The notes below the pieces were generated by a model. The model made no database searches and was not told where the DNA came from. It saw only the letters and a list, made by a program, of their open reading frames with translations. The position numbers and the translations under genes are program-made. Below are positions 6,985 through 15,030 of a stretch of DNA of 31,638 nt, in pieces. Position 1 is the stretch's first letter, and the number at the start of each line of letters is the position of its first letter. This DNA comes from an uncultured Actinomycetes bacterium (lineage in GTDB: Bacteria > Actinomycetota > Acidimicrobiia > Acidimicrobiales > Ilumatobacteraceae). Where the stretch lies: positions 1 through 31,638 of the forward strand of contig CAIOHI010000220.1 of NCBI GenBank assembly GCA_903858075.1, read 5' to 3'.

Positions 6985-8661
6985 GTGTCTAGCGACAATC
7001 AACAACCTGAATCACAAGTGAACAAGTCCTCGCTGGAGTCACGCTTGCTCGAGTCCAAGGGTCAACTAGCGCGTGCCGTGGCCCAAAACGAGAAGCTTGC
7101 ATACACGCTGCGCGAATCACGTGAACACATAGCTCAGTTACGTGAAGAAGTGGAAAAGTTGACTCAGCCCCCACATGCCTATGGGGTGGTCGTAGGAAAG
7201 AATGACGACTCTTCAATAGACATTTTTATTCAGGGTCGCAAAATGAAAGTACAGCTGCATCCCGACATCGACTTCGATCTTCTCGAGCGTGGTTCTGAGG
7301 TGCTTCTCAATGACAGCATGAATGTCATTTCAACGCGTCAACCCGAAACTTCAGGCGAGGTCGTGCAACTGAAAGAGATTTGTGAAGACGGCTTCCGAGC
7401 TGTCATTACCTATCGCGGCGACGACCAAAAGATTTGCGAACTTGGAGACTCGTTGCGGGGAATGCATTTGCGACCCGGAGACCTGTTGCGCTTGGAGCCG
7501 AAAAGCAATTTGCTCATTGAACGGCTCCACCAACCTGAAGTGGAGAATCTCCTTCTCGAGGAAGTACCACTGGTGAGCTACAACGATATTGGCGGCTTAG
7601 ACGCACAGATAGAGCTCATTGCAGATGCAGTGGAACTCCCGTATCTGTATTCCGATCTATTTGCCGAATACCATCTTCCTGCACCGAAGGGGATCCTGCT
7701 TTACGGTCCTCCTGGATGCGGAAAAACCCTTATTGCCAAAGCGGTGGCAAACAGCCTTGCGAAAAAAGTAGCCGATGCAACCGGTCACGATAAAGGTCGC
7801 AGCTACTTCATCAACATCAAAGGTCCAGAGCTTCTCAATAAGTATGTTGGCGAGACTGAACGACAAATTCGACTCATCTTTCAAAGAGCTCGCGAGAAGA
7901 GTGAAGAAGGTTGGCCAGTCATTATCTTTTTCGACGAGATGGATTCAATGTTTCGTATTCGAGGATCTGGCATCAGTAGCGACATGGAATCAACAATTGT
8001 TCCGCAATTACTTGCAGAACTTGATGGTGTTGAAAGCTTGAGAAACGTCATCGTTATCGGCGCGACGAATAGGGAAGACCTCATCGATCCGGCAATTTTA
8101 CGTCCCGGGAGACTTGACGTAAAAATTAAGATAGATCGCCCGACTGCAGACGCAGCGCATCATATTTTTCGGCGTTACCTCACTTCAGAAATTCCACTTA
8201 ACACCGAGTTGCTCTCTTCATTTGAAGGATCCACCGAGGCGGCTCTTGAATCTTTGCTCTCTCACTGTGTCGCACGGATGTATAGCGATGCTGATGAAAA
8301 CCGCTTCCTTGAAGTGACATATCAAAATGGCGATAAGGAAGTTCTGTTCTTCCGCGATTTCTCGTCCGGAGCAATGATTGAAAATATTGTTCGTCGCGCC
8401 AAGAAATCGGCAATCAAACGCACTATTGAAACCGGCGAAAGGGGACTCACTGAAGGTGATCTCATTGAAGCCATCGCCCAAGAGTTCAAAGAACATGAAG
8501 ACCTGCCCAACACCACGAACCCAGACGACTGGGCACGGATCTCCGGCAAAAAGGGCGAAAGAATTGTGTTCATCCGCACACTTATTAATGAGCACGCAGA
8601 CCTTGGCGCTGCTGCGGGTGGAAAAGCAATTGATCACGTTGTAACCGGTCAGTACCTGTAG
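6985..8661 (+). CDS. mpa: Proteasome-associated AAA+ ATPase (Mpa/ARC)
   Basis: A 558-residue ring ATPase that binds Pup with its coiled coil, unfolds pupylated proteins and feeds them to the 20S core. Visible are a coiled coil (about residues 10-65, heptad-rich), two OB-type domains (about 70-215), Walker A GPPGCGKT (241-248), Walker B IIFFDE with Asp317-Glu318, and the ARC-specific AAA region. The last residues are GQYL, the C-terminal proteasome-docking motif with penultimate Tyr. GTG 6985 is chosen over ATG 6955: AGGAG (6972-6976) lies 8 bases before it, and the apparent -10 box overlaps 6955. The stop is 6 bases before dop. Known as Mpa in mycobacteria and ARC elsewhere. Confidence 0.95.
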   Translation: MSSDNQQPESQVNKSSLESRLLESKGQLARAVAQNEKLAYTLRESREHIAQLREEVEKLTQPPHAYGVVVGKNDDSSIDIFIQGRKMKVQLHPDIDFDLLERGSEVLLNDSMNVISTRQPETSGEVVQLKEICEDGFRAVITYRGDDQKICELGDSLRGMHLRPGDLLRLEPKSNLLIERLHQPEVENLLLEEVPLVSYNDIGGLDAQIELIADAVELPYLYSDLFAEYHLPAPKGILLYGPPGCGKTLIAKAVANSLAKKVADATGHDKGRSYFINIKGPELLNKYVGETERQIRLIFQRAREKSEEGWPVIIFFDEMDSMFRIRGSGISSDMESTIVPQLLAELDGVESLRNVIVIGATNREDLIDPAILRPGRLDVKIKIDRPTADAAHHIFRRYLTSEIPLNTELLSSFEGSTEAALESLLSHCVARMYSDADENRFLEVTYQNGDKEVLFFRDFSSGAMIENIVRRAKKSAIKRTIETGERGLTEGDLIEAIAQEFKEHEDLPNTTNPDDWARISGKKGERIVFIRTLINEHADLGAAAGGKAIDHVVTGQYL

Positions 8662-8667
8662 TCACTT

Positions 8668-10206
8668 ATGGCGTTACCAAAGGTCTGCGGCATTGAAACG
8701 GAATACGGAGTCATTTCCCGTGGTTTCGACAGCAGCCCGATTGTCGCTTCGTCAGTTTTAGTGAACGCTTATGCCGGCGCTTTTAAGCAGAACATTCAGT
8801 GGGATTTCGGAGATGAGACCCCAGACCGTGATGCGCGGGGCTTCTCGTTAGAAGATGCATTTCCGCCAGAGGTTGAAACCCACATGGCAAATTCAGTGTT
8901 GACCAACGGCGCTCGTTACTACGTAGACCATGCCCACCCCGAGGTCTCTACGCCTGAATGTCGGACTGCAACGGAAGTGGTGCTGTACGACCGCGCCGGA
9001 GAAGAAATTATTAAAGAGAGTATGGAGAGGGCAAATGCCCTATTGCCCGATCTTCATGAAATTATCACTTACAAAAATAACTCTGATGGCAAGGGCAACT
9101 CATATGGTTGCCATGAAAATTATCTCGTGTCACGAGAAACGCCGTTCGGACAATTAGCCACATTTATTACAACGCACTTTGTGACACGTCAAATTTACTG
9201 TGGAGCCGGAAAAGTGGGTTCGGAATTCTTGACAGAGAAGCCTGATGCTGTTTCATATCAAATCACTCAGCGGGCAGATTTTTTTGAGGAAGAAATAGGT
9301 CTAGAAACCACTATTCGCCGTCCGATTATCAACACTCGCGATGAGCCTCATTGCGATCCAGATAAATATCGTCGCTTACACGTCATCGTTGGCGATGCAA
9401 ATATGTCGGAATATGCAACATATTTGAAGGTTGGCACCACCTCCATCGTGCTGGCCATGATTGAAGATGGAGCATATCCAGCGCATCTCATTATTGATAA
9501 TCCTGTAAGCACCATCCGCGCGGTCAGCCGCGACATTGACATGTCAAAGGCAATTCGTCTTACCAATGGCACATTGAAAACCCCATTAGAGATTCAATTT
9601 CTTATTTTGGAAGCGGCCGAGAATTACTACCAGCAGAGCGGTCTAGATTGCGTGAGCAGCGACGATTTTCCTCGTGAAGGAGAAAATATTCTTGCTCTGT
9701 GGCGCGAAACGCTTTCGAACTTGTCCCATGGCGGAGTTGGCTCATTTGACACCATCGATTGGCTCGCAAAGATGCGTCTCATCAATGCCTACCAAGAAAA
9801 GAATGACCTCTCACCAAATGATGCAAGATTGAAAGCTCTCGATCTGCAATACCACGATATGCGTGCGGGAAAGAATCTTGCGGAGCGCATGAATTTGAGG
9901 AAACTCGTCACACAAGGTGACGCCGACACTGCGCGCACCGAACCGCCTCATAGCACCCGAGCATTTTTCCGTGGCATGTGTTTACAGAAATGGCCAGAGT
10001 TTGTGGTGTCGGCTAACTGGGATTGTCTCATTTTCGACGTAGGAGAGGGCCCGTTGCGACGAATACCAATGATGGAGCCATTGAGAGGAACACGAACTCT
10101 CACCGAAAACCTATTTAGTTCATGCTCCACTCCAATGGAACTGATACTTGCCCTCGGTCTTGAACATTCTGAATTAACTTCGTTCAAAGTTTCTGATGCG
10201 TTCTAA
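8668..10206 (+). CDS. dop: Depupylase / Pup deamidase Dop
   Basis: A 512-residue member of the Dop/PafA carboxylate-amine ligase-like family. It hydrolyses the isopeptide bond between Pup and target lysines, and deamidates Pup where Pup ends in Gln. GIETEYG at the start carries the metal-binding Glu10. YYVDHAHPE carries the catalytic Asp87, and YKNNSDGKGNSYGCHENYL is the ATP-site block. Residues about 45-72 form an insertion absent from PafA, fitting the Dop loop, which separates Dop from its paralogue at 11951. Since the Pup encoded downstream already ends in Glu, Dop here should act only as depupylase (inference). Cotranscribed with mpa, 6 bases apart. Confidence 0.95.
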   Translation: MALPKVCGIETEYGVISRGFDSSPIVASSVLVNAYAGAFKQNIQWDFGDETPDRDARGFSLEDAFPPEVETHMANSVLTNGARYYVDHAHPEVSTPECRTATEVVLYDRAGEEIIKESMERANALLPDLHEIITYKNNSDGKGNSYGCHENYLVSRETPFGQLATFITTHFVTRQIYCGAGKVGSEFLTEKPDAVSYQITQRADFFEEEIGLETTIRRPIINTRDEPHCDPDKYRRLHVIVGDANMSEYATYLKVGTTSIVLAMIEDGAYPAHLIIDNPVSTIRAVSRDIDMSKAIRLTNGTLKTPLEIQFLILEAAENYYQQSGLDCVSSDDFPREGENILALWRETLSNLSHGGVGSFDTIDWLAKMRLINAYQEKNDLSPNDARLKALDLQYHDMRAGKNLAERMNLRKLVTQGDADTARTEPPHSTRAFFRGMCLQKWPEFVVSANWDCLIFDVGEGPLRRIPMMEPLRGTRTLTENLFSSCSTPMELILALGLEHSELTSFKVSDAF

Positions 10207-10227
10207 TTTCAATACTAAGGTGCAACT

Positions 10228-10428
10228 ATGACGGAAAAAATTCGTAAAAGTGTCTCTACTCCAGAGGAGTCCGGCGCTGAGGTTGTCGAAGATATATCTG
10301 TCGGCAAAAATGCTCATGCTGAAAATTTGAAGGCTGACCTCGACAACCTGCTCGATGAAATCGACTCAATTCTCGAGACAAATGCCGAGGATTTTGTGAA
10401 TAGTTACGTACAAAAGGGTGGGGAATAA
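10228..10428 (+). CDS. pup: Prokaryotic ubiquitin-like protein Pup, GGE-ending
   Basis: A 66-residue, acidic, largely disordered tag protein. The middle (about residues 30-57, LKADLDNLLDEIDSILETNAEDFV) is the helix-forming segment bound by Mpa and Dop, and the end is YVQKGGE. The C-terminal residue is Glu, directly encoded by GAA before the stop, whereas mycobacterial Pup is encoded as GGQ and needs deamidation. It can therefore be ligated by PafA directly. A modest AAGG lies 7 bases upstream of the ATG. It is located between dop and prcB, as expected. Confidence 0.96.
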   Translation: MTEKIRKSVSTPEESGAEVVEDISVGKNAHAENLKADLDNLLDEIDSILETNAEDFVNSYVQKGGE

Positions 10429-10432
10429 CTCC

Positions 10433-10438
10433 TACACT
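10433..10438 (+). promoter_or_regulatory. -10 element, internal promoter for prcBA
   Basis: TACACT is followed by GTTGCT and ATG 10445, immediately after the pup stop. It would give prcB its own leaderless transcript and let core-particle supply differ from that of Pup. Confidence 0.5.
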
Positions 10439-10444
10439 GTTGCT

Positions 10445-11248
10445 ATGTCAATGCCATTTTTCACACCAGGCGACCATCCAGGGGCAAGTTTTGCCGAGTT
10501 GCTGAAACGTGTTGGTATCGATCCGTTTCAAAAACATCTCACCGAATCATCTGCGCAAGTTCATTTTCCGCACGCCACAACGTGCGTAGCACTTCGATTT
10601 GCAGATGGCGTAGTAATGGCTGGCGATCGTCGTGCGACATCGGGCAATGTCATCTCTCACCGCTCAATGGAGAAGGTCGTCTCGGCAGACAAATTTAGCG
10701 GCGTGGCAATTGCGGGTACTGCTGGCCCTGCCATGGAAATGATCAAACTTTTCCAATTGCAACTTGAGCATTACGAAAAAGTTGAAGGGCAGTTACTTTC
10801 TCTTGAAGGTAAGGCCAACCAGCTATCAATGATGGTTCGGGGAAACCTTCCCGCGGCAATGCAAGGTCTTGTGGTCGTCCCCATTTTCGCGGGGTATGAC
10901 CTTCAGAAAGGTTTCGGTCGCTTGTGGGATTACGACCCAACGGGCGGACGATACGAAGAACGTGAATTCGTTGCAACAGGGTCTGGAAGCGTGCACGCAG
11001 GAGCGGTCATCAAAGTGGGTTGGAGAACTTCCATGCCCCAAGATGCGGCCGTTCGTCTTGCCTTGAAATCGCTGTGGGAGGCTGCCGATTCAGATTCAGC
11101 TACAGGCGGCCCCGATACCTTGCGTGGCATTTATCCCATCGTCGCATCAATTACTGCAAACGGCTGGGAACGTATTGACGACTCAACTTTGTCTCAACTC
11201 GTAGAAGAACTTATTGCCGAGCATCAAGAACGAAATCAGGAGGTGTGA
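10445..11248 (+). CDS. prcB: 20S proteasome beta subunit precursor
   Basis: A 267-residue Ntn-hydrolase subunit that carries the proteolytic site of the core particle. A propeptide of 44 residues ends in HFPHA, and self-cleavage should expose Thr45 of TTCVALRFADGVVMAGD. The residue before the cut is Ala rather than the usual Gly. The SGS-containing stretch ATGSGSVHAGAV also fits the family. GTG 10418 would extend the frame into pup, but ATG 10445 has a TACACT box 6 bases upstream and gives the family-like start MSMPFFTPGDHPG. The stop is followed by prcA two bases later. Confidence 0.95.
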   Translation: MSMPFFTPGDHPGASFAELLKRVGIDPFQKHLTESSAQVHFPHATTCVALRFADGVVMAGDRRATSGNVISHRSMEKVVSADKFSGVAIAGTAGPAMEMIKLFQLQLEHYEKVEGQLLSLEGKANQLSMMVRGNLPAAMQGLVVVPIFAGYDLQKGFGRLWDYDPTGGRYEEREFVATGSGSVHAGAVIKVGWRTSMPQDAAVRLALKSLWEAADSDSATGGPDTLRGIYPIVASITANGWERIDDSTLSQLVEELIAEHQERNQEV

Positions 11249-11249
11249 A

Positions 11250-11942
11250 ATGAGCATGCCATTTTATGTAGCCCCAGAACAGATCATGAAAGATCGTGCC
11301 GATTACGCACGCAAAGGAATCGCTCGCGGTAAAGCCCTCATTGCCATTCAGTACTCCGCAGGAATTGCCATTGTTGCCGAGAATCCTTCGAACACATTGC
11401 GAAAGATAAGTGAAATTTACGACCGTATTGCATTTGCAGGGGTTGGTAAATACAACGAGTTCGATCAGTTACGCGTTTCAGGCGTTCGCGCGGCCGATTT
11501 AAAGGGTTACCAGTATTCGCGTATCGATGTAGATGCACGAAGTTTGGCAAATCAATATGCACAAATTCTCGGCCAAATATTTACGCATGAAATGAAACCT
11601 CTTGAGGTAGAAATTCTTGTTGCCGAAGTTGCCGATGAACCAAGTAATGACCAGCTCTTCCATATCTTTTACGATGGCACCGTTCTTGATGAACGTAAAT
11701 TCTGTGTTTTAGGTGGCGACTCAGACGCTATTTACTCACGCATGAAAGAGTCACCACTAATGGCTCAATTAGACACTGCGAAATTGGCCGATGTTGTGCA
11801 GTTGTGTCGAAATGCTCTTTCGGGTCCTGACCGACAACTTCCTGTAGAAGAATGCGAAATTGCCGTGCTGAATCGCACGGGTGATCGCCGTGCCTTTACT
11901 CGGCTTGATGATGCCGAAGTTAATGCACTAGTGCAGATCTAA
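11250..11942 (+). CDS. prcA: 20S proteasome alpha subunit
   Basis: A 230-residue subunit forming the outer rings and gate of the core particle and the docking surface for Mpa. The N-terminus MSMPFYVAPEQIMKDRADYARKGI is the typical gate segment plus helix H0. RGKALIAIQYSAGIAIVAEN starts the beta sandwich. There is no catalytic Thr, as expected for alpha. ATG 11250 is chosen because AGGAGG (11238-11243), overlapping the prcB stop, lies 6 bases upstream; this is the clearest Shine-Dalgarno of the locus and should couple alpha to beta synthesis. A frame extension to 11214 is rejected. Confidence 0.95.
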   Translation: MSMPFYVAPEQIMKDRADYARKGIARGKALIAIQYSAGIAIVAENPSNTLRKISEIYDRIAFAGVGKYNEFDQLRVSGVRAADLKGYQYSRIDVDARSLANQYAQILGQIFTHEMKPLEVEILVAEVADEPSNDQLFHIFYDGTVLDERKFCVLGGDSDAIYSRMKESPLMAQLDTAKLADVVQLCRNALSGPDRQLPVEECEIAVLNRTGDRRAFTRLDDAEVNALVQI

Positions 11943-11950
11943 AGGGCGCC

Positions 11951-13318
11951 GTGGAAGAGTTCTCTAGACGCATCTACGGGCTAGAGAATGAGTACGGAAT
12001 TATGTGCACGTTGAAGGGTCAACGCCGACTGAGCCCCGATGAGGTAGCGCGTTACCTTTTCCGCAAGGTGGTGACATGGGGGAGAAGTTCTAACGTTTTT
12101 CTGCCCAATGGTTCACGCTTGTATCTAGACGTCGGATCGCATCCTGAATACGCGACTGCCGAATGCGACTCCTTGCTCGACGTCGTAGCTCAAGATCGTG
12201 CAGGGGAATACATTCTTGATGATTTGCGTATTTCCGCCGAAGAGCGACTCGCCGACGAGGGCATTCGTGGTGAAATCCATATATACAAAAACAACACCGA
12301 TAGTGCAGGAAACTCATACGGCTGTCATGAGAATTATCTCACTTCGCGAACAGACGACCAGTCTCGTCTCTCAGATGTTGTTATTCCATTTCTCATCACA
12401 CGACAAATTTTCTGTGGTGCCGGCAAGTTGCTCATGACGGCAAAGGGACCCTTATTTACGATCGCACAGAGAGCAGAGCACATATGGGAAACCTCTAGTT
12501 CTGCGACAACGCGAAGTAGACCCATCATCAATACCCGAGACGAGCCTCACGCCGATGCCGAGCATTACCGCCGCTTGCATGTCATTGTTGGCGACTCAAA
12601 CATGAGCGACTATGCGACATTTCTCAAGGTTGGTTCAATGGCTTGCGTATTACGCATGTTTGAGAATCCTGAAATCGATTTCAGAGACCTCACCCTGGAA
12701 AGCCCTGTGCGCGCTATTCGCGAAATAAGCCACGACATTACCTGCAAGAAGAAGGTCAAGTTAAAGAATGGCAAAGAGATGAGTGCGCTCGACATTCAAC
12801 GCATCTATCTTGACAAAGCAATTTCGTATAGCGAGCGCTTTGGCTTCACAGAGGAGGAAACTCGCGCTCTACAAATGTGGGAACACTGCGTTTCTACTAT
12901 TGAAAATGATCCACTGCAATTAGAAACCGAAGTCGATTGGGTCGCAAAATATCACCTCGTGTCGAGATACTCGGAAAAGCACAACATCTCATTGGGTGAT
13001 CCCCGTTGTCATCTCATCGATTTGCAGTACCACGATATTGACCCCACACGGGGGATTTATTACCACCTGCGGAACAAGAACATAATGAAAACTATTTGTT
13101 CCGAAGAGCAAATAGTTGCGGCCACCACGACGGCCCCTGCCACGACTCGCGCCCACCTTCGCTCACAGTTCATCACTGCTGCGCAATTAAAGAAGCGCGA
13201 TTACACAGTGGACTGGGTTCATCTGAAAATTAACGATCAATCTCAAAGAACAGTCCTTTGCAAGAATCCGTTCAAGAACGTAGATGATCGCGTGCAAAAA
13301 TTGATTGATTCTTTGTAG
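11951..13318 (+). CDS. pafA: Pup-protein ligase PafA
   Basis: A 455-residue ATP-dependent ligase that phosphorylates the C-terminal Glu of Pup and joins it to target lysines. YGLENEYG carries Glu12, the metal ligand, and LYLDVGSHPEYAT carries the catalytic Asp60. The block YKNNTDSAGNSYGCHENYL is shared with Dop. The Dop loop is missing, which fixes this as the ligase. The start is GTG 11951, 8 bases after the prcA stop with AAAGGG shortly upstream. In Mycobacterium pafA lies apart from prcBA with pafB and pafC next to it; here it closes the proteasome operon and pafBC are absent from the window. Confidence 0.95.
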   Translation: MEEFSRRIYGLENEYGIMCTLKGQRRLSPDEVARYLFRKVVTWGRSSNVFLPNGSRLYLDVGSHPEYATAECDSLLDVVAQDRAGEYILDDLRISAEERLADEGIRGEIHIYKNNTDSAGNSYGCHENYLTSRTDDQSRLSDVVIPFLITRQIFCGAGKLLMTAKGPLFTIAQRAEHIWETSSSATTRSRPIINTRDEPHADAEHYRRLHVIVGDSNMSDYATFLKVGSMACVLRMFENPEIDFRDLTLESPVRAIREISHDITCKKKVKLKNGKEMSALDIQRIYLDKAISYSERFGFTEEETRALQMWEHCVSTIENDPLQLETEVDWVAKYHLVSRYSEKHNISLGDPRCHLIDLQYHDIDPTRGIYYHLRNKNIMKTICSEEQIVAATTTAPATTRAHLRSQFITAAQLKKRDYTVDWVHLKINDQSQRTVLCKNPFKNVDDRVQKLIDSL

Positions 13319-13349
13319 GGATTCTTGATCATTTGACCTTCAGGGCATC

Positions 13350-13355
13350 TACAAT
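13350..13355 (+). promoter_or_regulatory. -10 element, leaderless lepB
   Basis: TACAAT, one base from the consensus TATAAT, is followed by CCTTCT and GTG 13362. A TTGATC 19 bases further upstream may be a weak -35 box. It sets the GTG start of signal peptidase I. Confidence 0.6.
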
Positions 13356-13361
13356 CCTTCT

Positions 13362-13970
13362 GTGCCCGAAGACGTCAATGATGTACAAGCCCCAGAAGAG
13401 GTTTCTTCATCTTCAGATTCATTCAAAGCTGTTCGAGACTGGATCATTGTCCTCGTTGTCGCACTTGTTGTTGCGCTCGGCATTAGAACATACGTTCTTC
13501 AACAGTTTTATATATCGGGCCCATCCATGGAGACCACGCTCTACCAACCAAATAGAGTGCTCGTCAACAAACTGTCCTACCGCTTGCATGATGTAAACAG
13601 AGGAGACGTAGTTGTTTTTGACCGAGTGACATCAAATGGCGAGTCAATTCAACACGATGATCTCATTAAGCGCGTCGTTGGTCTTCCGGGTGAGAAAATT
13701 TCCATCAGTAAGTGCATTGTCTACGTCAACAAGGTTGCGCTGAAAGAGCCCTACCTTGATGGCAGAGATACAGAACAAGATGACCTTGTCGAACGTTGTC
13801 GGCAGCCAGAAATGGCAGAAGTCGTAGTACCAGCCAAACAAGTTTTCGTTCTTGGCGATAATCGTCCTCAGTCAATGGACAGTCGGATGTTTGGTTCAGT
13901 TGATAAGAACAGAATTGTTGGTCGAGCCTTCGTTGTGTTGTGGCCTCTGAGCCGTTGGCGTTGGCTTTAA
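13362..13970 (+). CDS. lepB: Signal peptidase I
   Basis: A 202-residue membrane-anchored serine protease that removes signal peptides from exported proteins. A short acidic cytoplasmic tail precedes one membrane helix (about residues 27-45, WIIVLVVALVVALGI). The catalytic Ser55 is in SGPSMETTL and the general base Lys103 in LIKRVVGLPGE. The late FVLGDNRPQSMDSR block (box E) is complete. Length is typical for single-anchor actinobacterial enzymes. It starts at GTG with a leaderless promoter and ends overlapping the convergent phosphodiesterase gene by 4 bases. It neighbours the Tat genes, whose substrates need this enzyme. Confidence 0.94.
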   Translation: MPEDVNDVQAPEEVSSSSDSFKAVRDWIIVLVVALVVALGIRTYVLQQFYISGPSMETTLYQPNRVLVNKLSYRLHDVNRGDVVVFDRVTSNGESIQHDDLIKRVVGLPGEKISISKCIVYVNKVALKEPYLDGRDTEQDDLVERCRQPEMAEVVVPAKQVFVLGDNRPQSMDSRMFGSVDKNRIVGRAFVVLWPLSRWRWL

Positions 13971-14668
13971 TCGTAGAAACGATCTGGCCAATCACTAAAA
14001 ATTCCGTTGATGCCTATTTTGGCCATGTCTCGAATATTGCGCGCAAACTGACAGTCCCACGCGAAACATTGGAGATCGAAACGCTGAAAGAGCGCGACTA
14101 GTCCACCGTTCCAATCGGTGTGATGCATGTTCATTACTTCCACACCAAGATCACGCATGTGCGCCGCATGCATTTCGGGCCCCTTTTTTAATTTGGACAG
14201 TCGCGTCGAAGAAACGAGTGAGATGCCCTGAGATTTGCGCCTTTGATTTTCAAGAACGTCTATATCTGGATGGCATAAATAGATAAAGGGTGAGTGCGCA
14301 CCGTGTACTGAGCGAATCTCGCTGATGACCGCTTCAAAACTGTCATCATCTTTGACATCGAGAGAAATGGCTACTTCCGGCGGTGTCATTAGGAGGAGAT
14401 CTCGAAGAGTTGGGATGTGCTCGGGTAAATCTTCGCGCAAGTAATTACTGATGGGTTTCTTCAAGATCCGCCCTTGAACTACTCCGTCATGGTCGAGAAC
14501 GGGAATTCCGTCTTTGGTGATCCATACATCAGACTCAAGACCAGTGGCACCCAGGCGCAAGCCAAGTTGGAATGCTTCCAAGGTATTTTCTCTGACATAC
14601 GCCCGAGCTCCGCGATGCGCAAAGGCGATATAGGTCAGGTCTCGGTGACTAGGCCTTATTTCGTCCAT
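13967..14668 (-). CDS. Glycerophosphodiester phosphodiesterase family protein
   Basis: A 233-residue GDPD-fold protein that should hydrolyse glycerophosphodiesters to sn-glycerol-3-phosphate and an alcohol. AFAHRGARAYVRENTLEAF carries the HR/EN catalytic and metal residues, and GLESDVWITKDGIPVLDHD carries the E-x-D and HD motifs. SLDVK and the closing GINGIFSDWPD also fit. No signal peptide, so probably cytoplasmic. The start ATG 14668 has TATCAT 6 bases upstream (leaderless pattern). It is convergent with lepB, overlapping by 4 bases, and divergent from the Tat genes. Substrate not determinable. Confidence 0.88.
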   Translation of the reverse strand: MDEIRPSHRDLTYIAFAHRGARAYVRENTLEAFQLGLRLGATGLESDVWITKDGIPVLDHDGVVQGRILKKPISNYLREDLPEHIPTLRDLLLMTPPEVAISLDVKDDDSFEAVISEIRSVHGAHSPFIYLCHPDIDVLENQRRKSQGISLVSSTRLSKLKKGPEMHAAHMRDLGVEVMNMHHTDWNGGLVALFQRFDLQCFAWDCQFARNIRDMAKIGINGIFSDWPDRFYD

Positions 14669-14674
14669 ATTGCC

Positions 14675-14680
14675 ATGATA
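14675..14680 (-). promoter_or_regulatory. -10 element, leaderless GDPD gene
   Basis: TATCAT on the minus strand is followed by GGCAAT and ATG 14668. It shares the 50-base divergent interval with the Tat promoter. Confidence 0.5.
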
Positions 14681-14706
14681 ATGACAGGGGGCGCCGTTCT
14701 AGTTCA

Positions 14707-14712
14707 TAGACT
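14707..14712 (+). promoter_or_regulatory. -10 element, leaderless Tat operon
   Basis: TAGACT is followed by TTAAGT and GTG 14719. This selects the GTG over the ATG at 14728, giving the TatB-like start MFNMSGSE. Confidence 0.55.
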
Positions 14713-14718
14713 TTAAGT

Positions 14719-15030
14719 GTGTTCAATATGTCTGGCAGCGAAATTGTATTTCTGCTTCTCATTGGCCTGGTTGTTTTAGGCCCAGAAAAGCTGCCCGAGG
14801 CAATGCGCAAATTCGGTCGTGTCTACCACGAGATCAAGAATGTTGCTTCCGGGGTACAGCGCGACCTCCGCACTGGCTTCGAAGACCCATTGCAGGAAAT
14901 CAAGAACACTGCTGAAGAGGCGAAGCGGATCATTTTAGGAAAAGACGATGCGGCGACTCCATCGTCTGATGAACCAAAGTTCATTCCCTATGAGCAACCC
15001 GAAGATCCTAAAGAAGACCAGATTCCATGA
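14719..15030 (+). CDS. tatB: Twin-arginine translocase subunit TatA/TatB
   Basis: A 103-residue single-pass protein of the Tat pathway, which exports folded proteins. A hydrophobic helix (about residues 7-22) is followed by the hinge GPEKLPEAM, an amphipathic helix (RKFGRVYHEIKNVASGVQRDL) and an acidic, proline-rich tail. Starting at GTG gives an MF-x-x-x-(G)SE beginning closer to TatB, and the long amphipathic region also points to TatB. In Mycobacterium the gene in this position is called tatA, so the label is uncertain. It overlaps tatC by ATGA. Confidence 0.85.
   Translation: MFNMSGSEIVFLLLIGLVVLGPEKLPEAMRKFGRVYHEIKNVASGVQRDLRTGFEDPLQEIKNTAEEAKRIILGKDDAATPSSDEPKFIPYEQPEDPKEDQIP

Noticed and set aside
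8218..8637. 139-codon minus-strand frame inside mpa
   Set aside because: Antisense to conserved AAA-domain coding sequence; no independent signal.
10418..10444. GTG 10418 as the prcB start overlapping pup
   Set aside because: The extra residues MGNNSYTVA do not match the family start, and the TACACT box 6 bases before ATG 10445 explains initiation.
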